DNA of 64,000 nt from Haplomitrium mnioides (taxonomy: Eukaryota > Marchantiophyta > Haplomitriopsida > Calobryales), in assembly GCA_049999725.1 (NCBI GenBank), contig JBNGIS010006389.1:87733-151732 (forward strand), written 5' to 3'. This document shows, in pieces, positions 22,811 to 35,202 of the stretch (position 1 is the first letter of the stretch; each line of letters opens with the position of its first letter). The position numbers were made by a program, and so were the translations under genes. Under the pieces are notes generated by a model that was not told where the DNA came from, ran no database searches, and saw only the letters and a list, made by a program, of their open reading frames with translations.

Positions 22811-25208
22811 TGTCACACCCCTCTCTTCTGCCTTAACAACAATATTGCGCCCCTCTCTCATGCCTTAACACCCATAGAGGTAATTTCATATAAAAGAGGT
22901 GGCAAAGTATCACAGAGCTCTTTCATCAGACGACATCAAGATTGTATTTACAACTTTTGCGTCTTACCAAGCCTATACCCCACTCTATGTACACACCCAC
23001 TCAACACAACCCCTAAGTAATCTCTTCCCCCGTACAACACTCAATTTGTAATTGTATTCTGTTTGGTGAGGAGGACTAGTTCTGTCCTTCCTATCCCTTC
23101 ACCTCTCAACACCCAGACTAAGAGTAGTGATGCCAACCTTATGCTCTCTTTTTTGTAGAGTCTTAGCTCTGGTACCTCTAGAGGATTCAAATAATTGACA
23201 AACCTTGCTCCAAAAACATGATTACTATTACTATTCTGTGATTTAGAAATTTTATAGTTCTACTACTACTTATTAAGCCAAACTTTCACTTCTTGTGTCA
23301 CATGTATATATAACCTACTCTTATGCAGATGGGCACTGATGCCCCACCAACTCATAGTCCGTCATACAACTTTCCATTGTCGTTGTCAAAGCCACCTTCT
23401 TGTGTTATTCACAACCCTACAACCTCACACTCTCACTCACCATATAGATAGATTCACGTATGTTGTCTAAGGGGCTTAGATTTCTTACTCCCAAGCTAGG
23501 GAGATGGTTCTCTCTACCATGAGTTACCCACACTCCACCCCTATCACCCCACCTACCTCGCACTCCTTTTCAAAGAGATGGAAGCCTCTCGAGCTTTACT
23601 TGCAATGATCAAGGAACTAATTCTCATATTGTTGAATTGGCCGTACACCATAGTTGCAATGTTATGCTCCTACTAGAGCTGACCTTTTGTGGCTAGCAGG
23701 GGGGCTCTTCTCACTATGCGATGCAGCTCACATTGAAACCTCAGCTTGCTTGGCCTTCTTGATCGAGTAACAACTTACCAATGCTAGGCCTTTAGGTGCA
23801 GACAACTAAAGAAGTAGCGCCACTTTCAAGTCTCCTTGTTGCTTAGCCGAATCCACCTCACACTAGAGCCTCTTGCTCTCTGTTGGGTTCATATTGTCGG
23901 GGTCCAAGTCCCCTCCACTAAAGTGCCCACGCATCCCTCTACACACTCACCTCAACCTCCTTGGGCTCTTGTTGTTCCTCCTACTTTCACTCCTAGCGTT
24001 TTGATCCTTCTATTGTGCTCCTTATCTTCCTTCATTCTCCTCCTACAAGCGCCAATTTCCTTGTGTTAGAGAGCGGTTGAACCTTTCGCAGCCCAATTCC
24101 AACCCTCCTTCAATTTGTGACTTTGCATACAAACTTTTCATGATACATTTGTTAGTGGTTTTGCAACTTCTGCGTTGAGCAACTGGAATCTTTCTCAGAT
24201 GGTGGTAGGTCCGATTACTTTGTGTCACAATTCTCCTTCATAGCCATGTGTTTAATTATGTCGTTTGCAAAACCAACTGCATGTCATTATAGATTAGCGT
24301 CACATCACAGTGTTCTCTTTTTCTAGAGTGTCTATTTCTCAGGTGGCTATGCCTATCTTTATTTTTTATGAATGATGACAGAGTCCGTTGACGATCTACT
24401 TGAACAGATATGACTCGAGAAGAAGGGTCGGCATGGGTTGAAAAGGAAATGAGACTAGCCCGAAAACCAGATTGGACCCAATAAGCGACGACAAACCCGA
24501 TGAGCGACGACAAACCTGATGAGGGATGGCCGACTTGATGAGCGACAACGCCAAATGCCATTTTCCAAAGGGAAATTGGATCGTTGCGTCTAATAAAAAA
24601 ACCAAGTTGCACAAAAAGGACATTCTAACCCGATTGTTGACTTTTTCCGATAAAGAACCGCCTATGTCATCTTCCATGGGGAAACTAGACCATTACGTCA
24701 AGAGAAAAAGAACAATTCCCATACACTCAACTCCATTGCTTGATCAGACCCGATAGAAATGAAAAAACCTTGCTTGAAACCAATCGAGCTTGATTGAACT
24801 CGATTGATGGGACTATATGGTGTCGCGAGCTTGTGAGAACATTGCATGCTTTTTCTTCTAATATTTCCCTTGATTCAAATTGCTCCATGAGCACCTTCAC
24901 GCCTTCTTCCTATTTGGTCATACCCTGGTCTCCACAATTGAGAATTGAGAGTGTAGTGGCCCGAACTTCTTTAGCCTCTTAGATAGCCTTCGAATCATCA
25001 ATTTTGCATGTGCTTCCCCATTCTTTACCCTTTTGTTATGGATCATGCCCCCTAGGAACCTCCCCTACATCAGCTCCCTCACAAGTCCTTCCGCAAAGTA
25101 TCTGCATAGTCTCCTCTTAGTGCAATTGAGATGCGTCACTCTCCAACATTAGCTTGACTTTCTGAATCATGAATCCATGTCGTAATCCAGCGCACTGGTT
25201 GATCGTCA
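22811..25208 (-). mobile_element. G-family gypsy LTR, copy D
   Basis: Read on the minus strand, the LTR starts at 25208 (TGACGATC...) next to a purine run and ends at 22811 (plus strand TGTCACACCCCTC, cf. TGTCACGCTCCTC at 60815). Length is about 2.4 kb. Blocks at 24300-24400 and 24850-25130 match copy A at 1210-1300 and 1650-1920. Block 23340-23540 matches the inverse of 20080-20290. The terminal 35-40 bp is repeated once (22815-22875). The interior is too decayed for every part to be aligned by eye. Confidence 0.65.
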
Positions 25209-25679
25209 TTCCTTTTGGTCATTGGCTCTCCTTTGGTTTTTTTCATCTCCCTGGCTAAAAGTTGTGCCTTTAGTTCTTCAAAAGCAAGTCATTTAGACTA
25301 AAGTTGACAAAATTCATGGTAACTTTGTTCCCAATCGGCTGACAAGAAACACTTCAACCATTCTCTTATTTTCAATTTGCACTTAATTTCAAAGTCACAT
25401 GAAGAGAAACCAACAAAGCCTCTAGCTTCACATGTCCACCTATTGCATCCATAGTCATGGCTGTGACACTTGGGTGCGACATGAGTAATAGTGATCCCAA
25501 GTTGGACTTTCAATAACTTTAAGAACAAGGCACACTTTATCAAATCTTGTTTTACCTACTTAATGTTTGAGTAGACAATTGCAAAGTCTAACAAAAGCTA
25601 TGACATCTTGAGACAAATCATTACAATAGTTAGAAACATCTTGCACGCATTGCACAATCATTAAGAATAGTAACATTAA
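25209..25679. other. No gene recognised
   Basis: An 81-codon minus-strand open frame (25298-25543) is Cys/Lys-rich but matches no pattern I know. By position it could be internal 3' sequence of the element whose LTR is copy D. Confidence 0.3.
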
Positions 25680-26040
25680 GAAAAGAAAAGCAAGTCGATT
25701 GTTGAGTCTACAAAAGCAAAGACTTCAAAGTCAATGTGCATGTGGACTCTCAAGTCCATGTGTGTCAATGTCTTGAAGTGTATATACACATGGACTTGAG
25801 ATTCTATGAGAGCATAGATTCAGAGTCCATGTACATTTGGGCTTTAAAGTCCATGCATGCTTTGACTTCAAAGTCTAGACACACTTTGAATTGAAAGTCA
25901 AGAGATGCTTAGACTTAGAGTCCATGTGTGCACAGACTCTCAAGTTTGGATATTAACAAACTCTCAAGTACTTGCAAGCATAGACTCTAAAGTCTTTACG
26001 TGCATGAACTCACTAGTCTACATGGCCATCCAAACTTGAA
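25680..26040 (+). repeat. Degenerate minisatellite, block 1
   Basis: About ten imperfect units of roughly 30 bp have the form (A)GACTCTCAAGTCCATGTGTG, with CAAAGTC/GACTTTG ends that make each unit partly palindromic. Examples start near 25748, 25790, 25850, 25913 and 25975. It is not coding. Confidence 0.75.
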
Positions 26041-27329
26041 TCCCAAGCACATATAGGGTTTGGAAAAGAAGCAAAGCTACTATGTGGGCACCAACTGTTG
26101 TTGACCATACAAGGATGGAGAGCATCATCTTATACATGCATGGAGTATATAGTTGCAAAAATCTTGGTTAGAAGAAAACAAAAAAAATGCTTGAAGTTAC
26201 CTCTCTATTCTTATAGGCTTTCATAAGGTTATTGCTAAAGTTGTCTCTCCTTTTGATGTTATCAAGACCGTTTCTTTTTTGTATGAGGCATTGTTTAATC
26301 TAATGCCTTTCAAGCTACTTATCAAAAACCTAATATAAGCTATGTTGTCTTCTCGAATCATCCTAATCTCATTGATTATCTCGTGATTGAGGTTTCATGT
26401 TTTGGCCACTCCAAAGGTAGATATACCTTGACTAGTTCCATAGAAAGCTAGACATTTGTAGGCTAATTCACTTCGCTTACCATGCTTGAATATATCAGAA
26501 AATTGAAAAGATTTTGATACTCCAATTTTGTTTGTTCACACGCAATTGTTTCCATCTTTTCAATACCAAAAATTTGCAAAAATAGAAGTGAAAATATGTC
26601 TATCAAATGGAAATCATAAAACAAGGTATAAATACAACTAAAATCAAAAGAAATAAAAAATCACTCATCCAAAACAAAATCTAAACAATATGCGCAATAA
26701 TATTAATGGAAAGTAACTTTCTATTGAATTTTCTCTTATACTTGAACATTTGAAACTCATTCTCATGTTAGAAAATCATTTGTATAGCTTTTGCTACATT
26801 ACTTATTATAGTAAGAAAACTTTAAGTTCAAATTGCAATGACTTTTTGTATCTTTAGAGTTTTAAATAGATTGAAAATCTCTTTCAAGAACATTGTGAGA
26901 GAATGTCGACTCACAAAATATATCATTTCCTCGATAATTTTACCAAAGAGGGAATTTAAGATTACTATTTAAATTCTTTGCAAGAAAATGATCTTGATTG
27001 CATTTTAAATTTATCCAACTTAACAAAGCATTAGAGAACATATATGGAAAAATGTCAAATTCTCAAAGAGACTAGATTTGGTACTTGTGAGACATGTGAA
27101 GAGATAAAATCATTACGAAAGAGATATGTTTTGGAGTCTAACAAAGGTGAACAAAGTTTTTGATTTATGTAGTTTTAAACATTCTAAATGTTCTATCTAT
27201 TCTTTTTAAAATATGTTATTTTGATCTTACTTTTTAATTTGAGACTCTAGCCACACAAGACATTCTTATTCTTTGTTCTTATGATGCTATTAAAAATGTA
27301 GTGTAGTTGTATATTACTCTCTGTGTGCC
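26041..27329. other. No gene recognised
   Basis: AT-rich DNA with short frames only. The plus-strand stretch 26880-27170 has a faint coding look (Glu/Lys/Asn-rich) but no motif. Confidence 0.35.
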
Positions 27330-27887
27330 TAAGGCTTCACATATGCAAATAAAGTTGTGGTTTGTACTTTATTGCGCACAACAATCACCAAGCGCATTTG
27401 GGATTGGTTTCCTTTTTTTTTCCTACCATTACATTACGTAGGAGATTTTTCTACACAAGAACTCTATGTACATATAGAACTTGTTGTTTTGGTTTGAAAC
27501 CTCTTATGTAAAGAGGACTACATGAGCGTTCAAGATTTATTTCCTCTATTGTTCTCTACTAACTACACAAGTAAAGTTGTGGTTTATAACCAATGCACCC
27601 AAGAGATTCCAAGTGAAAAAGAGATTCTTTGGCACAATGAATTCATTGTTGATATTGGTAGCCCAATGCATGCATAAAGTCAAAACACATTGGATTAATG
27701 TAAATTATTTTATCCCCATGCATGTTTAGAGTCTATATATGCATAGGATTCATTGTTGTTATTTATAATCGTACGTTTATATAAAGTCTAAATACATAAG
27801 ATGTGTAGTTGTTGTTTGTAAGTCTATGCACACATAGAGTCAATGAGTGTAAGGAATTCATTGATATTGTTTGAAACCCCATGCATG
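27330..27887 (+). repeat. Degenerate minisatellite, block 2
   Basis: Imperfect units combine AAGTTGTGGTTTRTA stretches (27350, 27572) with an ATGCATGCATAGAGTC core and an AGGATTCATTGTTGTT spacer, at about 70-bp spacing from 27640 on. The ATGCAT core and GAGTC/GACTC arms are shared with block 1. The G element at 27888 inserted into it. Confidence 0.65.
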
Positions 27888-29430
27888 TGTCATCCGATTA
27901 GTTGAGGCACTATGAGAATTTTCACAAGTTTAGGAACATCACAAGGAAATTTCTTTGTTTTGAGGTGTGAAGACATTCCAGGGACATTGTTGTACTCAAG
28001 ATAGGCAATCTAGAGAAAGGGAACACTCGACTACTCATCAATGAGGACATTGGAACTAAGAGACCAGAAGTGGGACGATGGAAGGACAGGGGGCTCTCCA
28101 AAGACACTATAGAAGAGCTCACTAGGAGGGTCACGTTGGAGCAACCTTGAGGGGATAGGATTCATGGTCAAGAGATGGAGACCAAAAGAGTAGGGATAGA
28201 AGCAATGATTTGAAGGCAAAATGAGAGTCTAAGGCAATGTTGAGTGCTACACCCTACATTGTTGACTCTCAGGGTCGTGGCATGGCTTGATAGAAAAGGG
28301 ACAAGAAGGTGCTTTAAGTGCAATTTGAATCGAAGGGAGAAATAAAGATGCAATGCTGTTTGGAAGGGAGCGGCAACACAAAGTTCCAAAGTCCACTCTA
28401 ATCTATCAAGCTCTATGAGGTCCGATAGGGGTCTCAAAGGTTTTGTCCTTTCTATCCCATTGTTTTTTCGGGGTTTTGTTGTTTCTATTGGGTTTTCTTA
28501 AGCTACAAAATTGACTGTATAGGAGTTGTCCTTTCCCGATCGGGTAGAGCTGTCCAACATCCTTGTGGAAAACGGCATTGGACAATGCTCTATCGGAAGA
28601 AGTCAACAATCAGGTCAAAAATTTTGCTTATTGAGTCTGCTGTCACCTATCTAGTCCGATTAGGTTTATCAGGTCAGCTCTATTGGATGATTGACCGTCG
28701 GCAGCCTTAGAACAAGTGTTGCCACCTGAGCAATTGGCAAAGTATTTGAGTAATGACAAGGTGCTCCTCACTACCATCCAATGGAGGGACTTCCAAGCAA
28801 GGGTCAAGATGAAAAGAAAGGAAGGTACGAACAAGATGGAGGAATAGATGGCCTCGCTTTGAAGTGTGAAGGGTTGATGAGCCTATGCAACTAGAGTAGC
28901 AAAGACAAGGGAGCAAATTATAATGACACTTCAATTGAAGCTAGTGAACTTGTATGAGAAAGCTATCAAGAGTGGAGGTGGACTAGAGGGGTGCTAAGAA
29001 TCCAGAGGGAGCATGAGGCTATAGAGACTCAAGCAATCCATGTGTACTTATTCTTTAAGGCAAACCAACATTTGGAGGTGGATCGATGCTTGAAGGAGAA
29101 GAGAAATCTTTTGGCTTCGAATTCATAAGAGGCAGCCAATGGGGGTCTTGGTGTTATCTCAACTTTGGTTTTTGCAAGAGCGTCAACCCTAAGATTGCTT
29201 GGATGGCGTTGGTGGTTTGATATTCAAGAGGGATTGAGGCAAGAGGTGGTCATATTAGTGCTCGTGCACTACGTAAAGATCTCATCAAGGTCTTTGGTGG
29301 AGTGGGTTGACTGCCAGTCGGAAGGACTGTCTTCAAGAGGTGGAAGTTTAATAAGACCTCTTCTAATCTTGTGGAAGTAAATCCAAGACTTCTAGCAATG
29401 GAAGTGGATAAACTACATTGCAGGTTACGT
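27888..29430 (+). repeat. 5' LTR of G element E, left half
   Basis: It opens TGTCATCCGATTAGTTGAGGCACTATG, close to the opening of the G1 3' LTR (TGTCAACC..GAGGCACTAAG). The body aligns with copy A read on its minus strand. The LTR is interrupted after 29430 by element T and resumes at 38827. In copy A the sequence runs unbroken across that point. Preceding bases GCATG (27883-27887) are the presumed left target duplication. Confidence 0.82.
29427..29430 (+). repeat. Target-site duplication of element T, left (ACGT)
   Basis: ACGT directly precedes the T LTR and recurs directly after it at 38823-38826. Removing T and one ACGT restores a sequence that aligns with uninterrupted copy A. Confidence 0.85.
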
Positions 29431-31178
29431 TGTCGTGTGGCAGTTTTCTTGTTCTGGGAATACGCTGGGTATATGGTTGTAGAGAGTGTTATGCAAATGG
29501 CAGAAGCTCTGTGGTTCAGTAGTTTGGAATGAACAACTTTGACAGAGATTTAGGTTCTCATGCCTTTCCTAGATTCAATAAATGTTCAATCACAAACTCG
29601 AAAAAAAATAGTTTTCTCCAACTCTTTGTTCGAGTGTTGTCAAAGAGAATGCATGGCTTGCTTGTTGCTAGGATCTGAAACTCTCAAGCTGAAAACCAAG
29701 GTGCAAGATAAATCTGTATGAAAATTTTCAGCTCAAAATCTTGAGCAAATTGGTCATTACTCTCAAAGATTCAATGTTGTTTGAGAAAAACCGAACAAAA
29801 TAACACCCCTAAACTTTCTAGGTAGTAACTTCTTCACTTCATAGAGAATAGCCTTGAAACTTCACATACTATTGTCCCATACTACCATCTTAAGGTTACC
29901 GAATTCTCAACTGATACTCTACTCTTGAAAAAATGCAAGAATTCACAACTCAAAGTCGAATAAGGAGTGAATTTGAAACAACCTTTCAATTGGTACTCAA
30001 TCTTCAACTCGTTGTTACAGAACAACCCCAACTCTAATTGAATCTAAACTTGTCTTTAAATTGTATCCCTTGTTGTCAGCTTTCCAATAATACTATGGTT
30101 GTTTCCAGATTCTTTGTACACTTGATTCTATTGCTTGAAAGACAATCTACCCTTCAATTTGACCCCTTCTCCTTCAAATGCTTATAAGTATTTTTCAAAG
30201 CTTCAAACGACTTGAAATTTGTTGCAAAGGGATGCTACTCATCTTGAGCTTCAAATCCTTACCTTGCACGAACTGCAATTCCTTTGGAAACTCTTCAAAC
30301 CTTCAGAAAACAAACTGCCTATTCTCCTTCTTTTAGGTTCTTACTAACTTCAAGTTAACTCACTTTTCTTTTTGGTATAAGAACCATAGAACATAAGCTA
30401 TTTGTGTTGACAGAAAACAAAGAGGAAAGAAACAGAAGGTAAAATTGAGTCCTCTTCAATCATATGATCATTTGGTGACTCTCCACCAGTTGCAGCTCCG
30501 ACTATTCAACATTTACTGAAAACCGAAACACTCTTCGACGACGATTTGAGAAACACCTCTCCACATTAGGTCAGAATGTAGATGGTAAGGTCCCATTGTT
30601 CTCCATAGGTGATGATTGGCAACAACACAAGAATTGGTGAATTCATCACCGAAGTTAGAAAATTATCACCGAAGTGATATACTATCCACTATCGAAAGTG
30701 GTCTTGAGGAATTAACCGCAACCCAATGAAGAATGGATTTGGAAGAGGAAAATTAGGAGCAACAAATAATCCTCTGTCCATTTCCAAGAAATGCCACCTA
30801 TAAGATCCTTCAACTCCAACGTAGAACTTCCGTGCCTCCAGCGCCCACTCCCTTCTTCGATATTTGTCCCTCACTAATTGTTACTCTCGATGATTCCCCC
30901 TTCTTCTCCGTTGCTTTCTCTATTATCTTCAAAATATCTGAGAGCATAATCCAAAAGAATCCATGAACAACCAATAGGATGGTCTTGTCCTTACCTACAA
31001 GATCTCGAGAATCTTCCACGTAGTACAAGCAAACTCTACTTTTGCGTTTCTAGAAGCTTTTTGATAGATGCCTTGCCACTTCTTCTTGACTTTTCTCTAA
31101 ACTTATCCATGGTAAGAATGATTTGTTTCTCCTTTCTTCTTGTTACCTTTTACATACTTGCCAAACCACAGCACGACA
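29431..31178 (-). repeat. 3' LTR of T
   Basis: 1748 bp, collinear without length change with 37075-38822. Long blocks such as 30394-30700 versus 38034-38340 look almost identical. A 72-codon frame (30810-31028, minus) is kept in the other LTR (38454-38672) but has no recognised motif. Confidence 0.92.
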
Positions 31179-31192
31179 TCCACCCCCTCTGA
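31179..31192 (-). other. Polypurine tract of T
   Basis: Read on the minus strand, CAGAGGGGGTGGA abuts the 3' LTR, as required for plus-strand priming. Confidence 0.8.
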
Positions 31193-31242
31193 ACTGGTGC
31201 ATCCTCTAGTACACACTAAGAAAGCAAATGTTGTGGTCGGCA

Positions 31243-32430
31243 TCAGAGAGTTTCTCCTTCTTCTAAAGTGAAGTCATGCTCTTGCTCTTTTGGATTATCT
31301 TCCTCTTCAAACACTGGCATGTCAGCTACTATATCCTCTAAAACATTTTTTTGGTCCCGTTTCTTGAACAGTTTCACTTGCGTTTTTGCAATTGGAACTT
31401 TGAGCAAAGTCCCATCCAACTCTATTAAGGTATATGTGGCATTGTCATGCAAAATCACCACTACATAAGGTCCAAACCATCATTTAGAAAACTTCCTCAC
31501 CGTACTACACTGGTTATCCAAGTTATTATCATACACCAATACCCAATCTCCCTCTTGTAAATCACGTGGCTTCAATCCATATGTTTGATCAAATTTGATT
31601 TTGTTTTTCAGCCTTGCTCTCTTCAGCCTTTCCACTGCTAATTGGATATCTTCAGGCCTCCTCTCCAATTGCTGAATCTGAAGTGTAAGCAACTCCTCTC
31701 GCGATATCTGATCTTGCCAAGGTAAGACACTCCAACTCAAGATAGTCTCCTCGATAGGCATGATAGGTTTATGCTTTTGCATCAACTCAACTAGCATATA
31801 ACCAGTCACTGAGCTATGAGTAGTCCTATCAGCTGATAATGCAAATGGTAATAGCTTTGGCCACTCACCAGCTCTCTCTCTCTACATGCTTTAACAAGAG
31901 CTTTAACAATAAGAGGATGCCCACGCTCACTCTTTTCATTCCCTTCATGATTATACGTTATAGTGAGAGCAAGCTTGATGCGACATCTTTGAGAGAATTC
32001 TCTAGCTTCATGAGTATTTAACTCACCTCTATCAACTATGATCTTACCCACACAATCATATCTTGACACCACATCTTCTAGGCAAAACCAACAAATATTT
32101 TATGTTGCATTGGTTCTCAATGCTCTTCCCTCCACTTGATTGGATAAATCTTCTCTTGCTAGGACCAAGTACTTCATTTGCCACACTCCAGATGGCATAG
32201 CAACAAGATCCACTACCCACTTATAGTGTAAAGCATGTGGATATGTTGGATGTAACCCATCTCTGTGCCGAAGCTCTGAATACATCTTATAGGTTTGACA
32301 CGACTCTACAAAGGAAACCACATCCCTATACATATTTTTCCACCAATATTTTTCCTTCAATTTTGCAAAGGTGCCATAAATGCCCCTATGCCCAGCCCAT
32401 AAGCTACAATGAAATTCATTCAGCATCTAT
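31243..32430 (-). pseudogene. Integrase of T
   Basis: The zinc-finger part (32426 downward) reads EFHCSLWAGHRGIYGTFAKL, then VESCQTYKMY; the second Cys of the CxxC pair is Tyr here. The core follows with HYKWVVDLVAMPSG and YLVLAREDLSNQVEGRAL (first Asp region). After a frame break comes KIIVDRGELNTHEAREF (second Asp) and YNHEGNEKSERGH (position of the Glu). The C-terminal part includes ERRPEDIQLAVERLKRAR and KFDQTYGLKPRDLQEGDWVL. The last open frame (31243-31461) reads LIELDGTLLKVPIAKTQVKLF and an acidic tail. No chromodomain is seen. Confidence 0.88.
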
Positions 32431-32556
32431 TTTTGTGTCTTTTCCTCATACACCACCCTTCGTGGTATATCATGGCCTCTTTTCGCCCTCTTTCATAAGT
32501 AGCCTTTTGCCAAGAGATAGTTGTAGGAGTTCTGCCTTACTTGCTTGAATTGAGCT

Positions 32557-33282
32557 TCACTCCATTCTGGTTTTCTCCTCAATGTACTTAAAATAATGGC
32601 CAATATCTAGCCACTCTCTTTCATAAAGTTCTTGCATGAATGGTTCTTCTCTCTTTTGTGCACGTGAATAAAATTCAGTGCCTACACCATCAATGTCTTC
32701 AACCATCTCGTCCTCTTGCTCATATCTAGCTCTAGAGAGCATATCTGTCACTAGATTATCCTTCCCTGCTTTGTGTTTGAATTCTGGATTCAATGACTTG
32801 ATATAGGCAATCCAGCGCAACATTGCAATATCAGACGTGTTGTAGTTGGTAATCATCCTCAACAAAGGCAAACAATCTATTTCCACAATCAATGGTGCTC
32901 CAATCAGGTATTCTTTCTCAGCTTTCATGGTTGCAACCACCCCTCATAACTCTCTTTTCACCTGTGGATAGCTTCTTTGTAGTTTGCTCAACACTTTTGC
33001 TCCAAACCAAATTGCATGTCGATTTCCTTCCTCATCATTTTGCCTAATAGCCCAACCTATAGCAATAGGACTGGCATCTACAGTTAAGATTACTGGCTTC
33101 TCATTTTCATAGCTCACCCTTTGAAGAACAAGCTGAGAAGATAATAATTTCTTCAACTTTTGAACTGCTGTGGTATGGATATCTTCCCACTGAAGTCCTT
33201 TCCTTTGCGCAATAAATTGTACAAAGGATCTGCCATATGTGAAAAATGAGGGATCTACATATGGTAGAAGACACATGCTCAT
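32557..33282 (-). pseudogene. RNase H of T
   Basis: ILTVDASPIAIGWAIRQND holds the first catalytic Asp. FGAKVLSKLQRSYPQVKREL ends with the Glu region. After a stop the chain resumes with VEIDCLPLLRMI, the middle Asp, then AMLRWIAYIKSLNPEFKHKAGKDNLVTDMLSRARY with the last Asp. So the four acidic positions look kept, with one stop at about 32943. Confidence 0.88.
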
Positions 33283-33394
33283 AGAAATCTGCGCACCTCT
33301 ATTGCCGAGCTACATGTATCCTTTAGTTGCTAAATGGGATCAATCTTCTTTTGATTGGGTTTTTGGCCAAACCAGCCACATAGGTGCCCAACAA

Positions 33395-34486
33395 TCACAA
33401 GCTCACTTCGAAGGATGATTTTACCCTTGAAAAAGTTAAATGTACTTCTTCCAACCTTGTCAAAATCTGATCATAATCTGAAATATGATCCATGACAAAT
33501 TTTCGACACCCTCTTTCATCTATATCTTCATTTTTCTCTTTTTCTGTACATCCTTTAATTGGAATATCATCAAGAAATGGCATAGTTTTTTCTAGGATAA
33601 AATCTCTCAAGACTTTATTCATCCCATTCATCATATGTGCCACAAATTTTGTAGCACCTTGAGGTACAGTATACATTCTCAATAAACCCAATGGTATTCT
33701 CATAGTTGTTATATCCCTACTCCCTTCAGCAAGCTAGAATTGGTCATTACCAGAGTAGAGATCACCCATATAATAGATAGCTCTCCTTGCAAATGCCTTT
33801 GCAAACTCTCCAACAATATACCCCACCCTTGTACTTCGGATGGTCACTTAATTTACAGGTTGCATATCTTGAATAAATCGCTATGCCCCACTTTTCTTAG
33901 GCACTGTAAACCACCGACTAAAATAAGGACCAAAAGATGGTTCCAAAATCTTCATCTACATTCTCTCCTTCAAGAGGTCAAAGAGCTTTGGTAGAGGAGC
34001 TCTTGGTACTGGAATTGGCTTGAAGTCCCAAGGTGTATGTGGAACCGTAAAAATAATCATCGGTGCGACCACATCTGGATTTACACAACCAATTTCATGA
34101 GGCTCAAAAGCAAATGCTTTCCTATGTTTCTTGAGCATCTCTCTAAATACATCCTCCTCTTGAGGGAAAAGAAATTCTCCTGAACCAATCTTCAACTCCT
34201 TTAAGGTAGTAGAAGTAAACTTATGTCCAACTTTGGAAATCTCTCTCAAACTCTTTTCTTTTGAAGCCTTTCTTACTTGCTCACTAGAATCAAGTGGAAG
34301 AGGGTGGGCTATAGGTTTTACTTTCTTCTCCACTATCTTGTATCTTGTTTCTACTCTAGTCTCAAGTCCTACAAATGACTCAATGGCTAAATAGAGCTCT
34401 TTGGAATATAAAGACTTCACCTTGTCTTCATCTCCAACTCCAATCATAGCAAGCAAATTGAGAGGATTTTCAACCCCTTGCTCCAA
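33395..34486 (-). pseudogene. Reverse transcriptase of T
   Basis: The upstream part is open for 176 codons (34486-33956) and includes the AFAFEPHEIGCVNPDVV and IPVPRAPLPKLFDLLKERM stretches that enter RT in this lineage. The palm follows in broken frames (FTVPKKSGA, YYMGDLYSG). Then an open stretch begins TTMRIPLGLLRMYTVPQGAT and contains the catalytic MPFLDDIPIKGC with both Asp kept (about 33555). Stops between 33703 and 33956 separate the parts. Confidence 0.88.
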
Positions 34487-34842
34487 ATAGACACCTAAAA
34501 TTTCTTCTCTTCATCTATCACACTCATTTTTTTGAAATCTTTTTCCATTTTTTTGATTTTTTTTTCTCTTCCAACTAGGCAAATCCACAAGTTGTGTATA
34601 TACACCAAATCCACTCTGAAAAAAATTCACAACTCCTGTACAAAAGGTACTTTCTTTCTGTAGCGAGAGCATCTCTTCGATTGTACCACTATAGCCTCGC
34701 TCTATCGTGGCACCTATCAAAAATCCTGAAACTCTTATGTGATTGTAGGTGGAGAATAGTTACTCAAGCTATCTTGGTTCCTTTCATGATTTGCATAGAC
34801 AGTTAGAAACTGTACCACCTTTCTTCCATCTTCATTGTGTAC

Positions 34843-35169
34843 TCAAGCATATGCTGATCCATCATCCAAAACTTTTGTTTCCATCCTTGCAGCTATAATA
34901 TAAGGCTGCCCAAGGATCACTGGATATGATGTGCCATCTTGCACAAAGAGATTTCGCTCTGTAATCACATCCCCAACCTTCACTCTCACATTTGAGCAAG
35001 CTCCAAAAATCTCTCTTTGTGTATTATTTACTACCCAAATTACCCAACCGTGGTTTGTATCAATTGGCCACTTTCCTTGTTTGTAGATGTCCTTAGAGAC
35101 AAGATTAATCTCTGATCCATGATCAATTAGTGCAATCACTGGATCAGCCAAGTCCCCTATCTTCACCAC
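34843..35169 (-). pseudogene. Aspartic protease of T
   Basis: An open stretch of 108 codons contains VIALIDHGSEINLVSKDIY at the active site, then VWVVNNTQREIFGACSNV-like flap residues and PVILGQPYIIAARMET. The catalytic Asp is followed by His-Gly rather than Ser/Thr-Gly. The family position and the GSEIN continuation support the call; whether DHG is functional is unknown. Confidence 0.82.
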
Positions 35170-35202
35170 AGTCTCAATAGTGGCTCTAGCCCAATGGCTT
35201 TT

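Noticed and set aside
25680-26040. CRISPR-like array
   Set aside because: Units are degenerate, have no constant repeat plus unique spacer pattern, and the DNA is plant nuclear.
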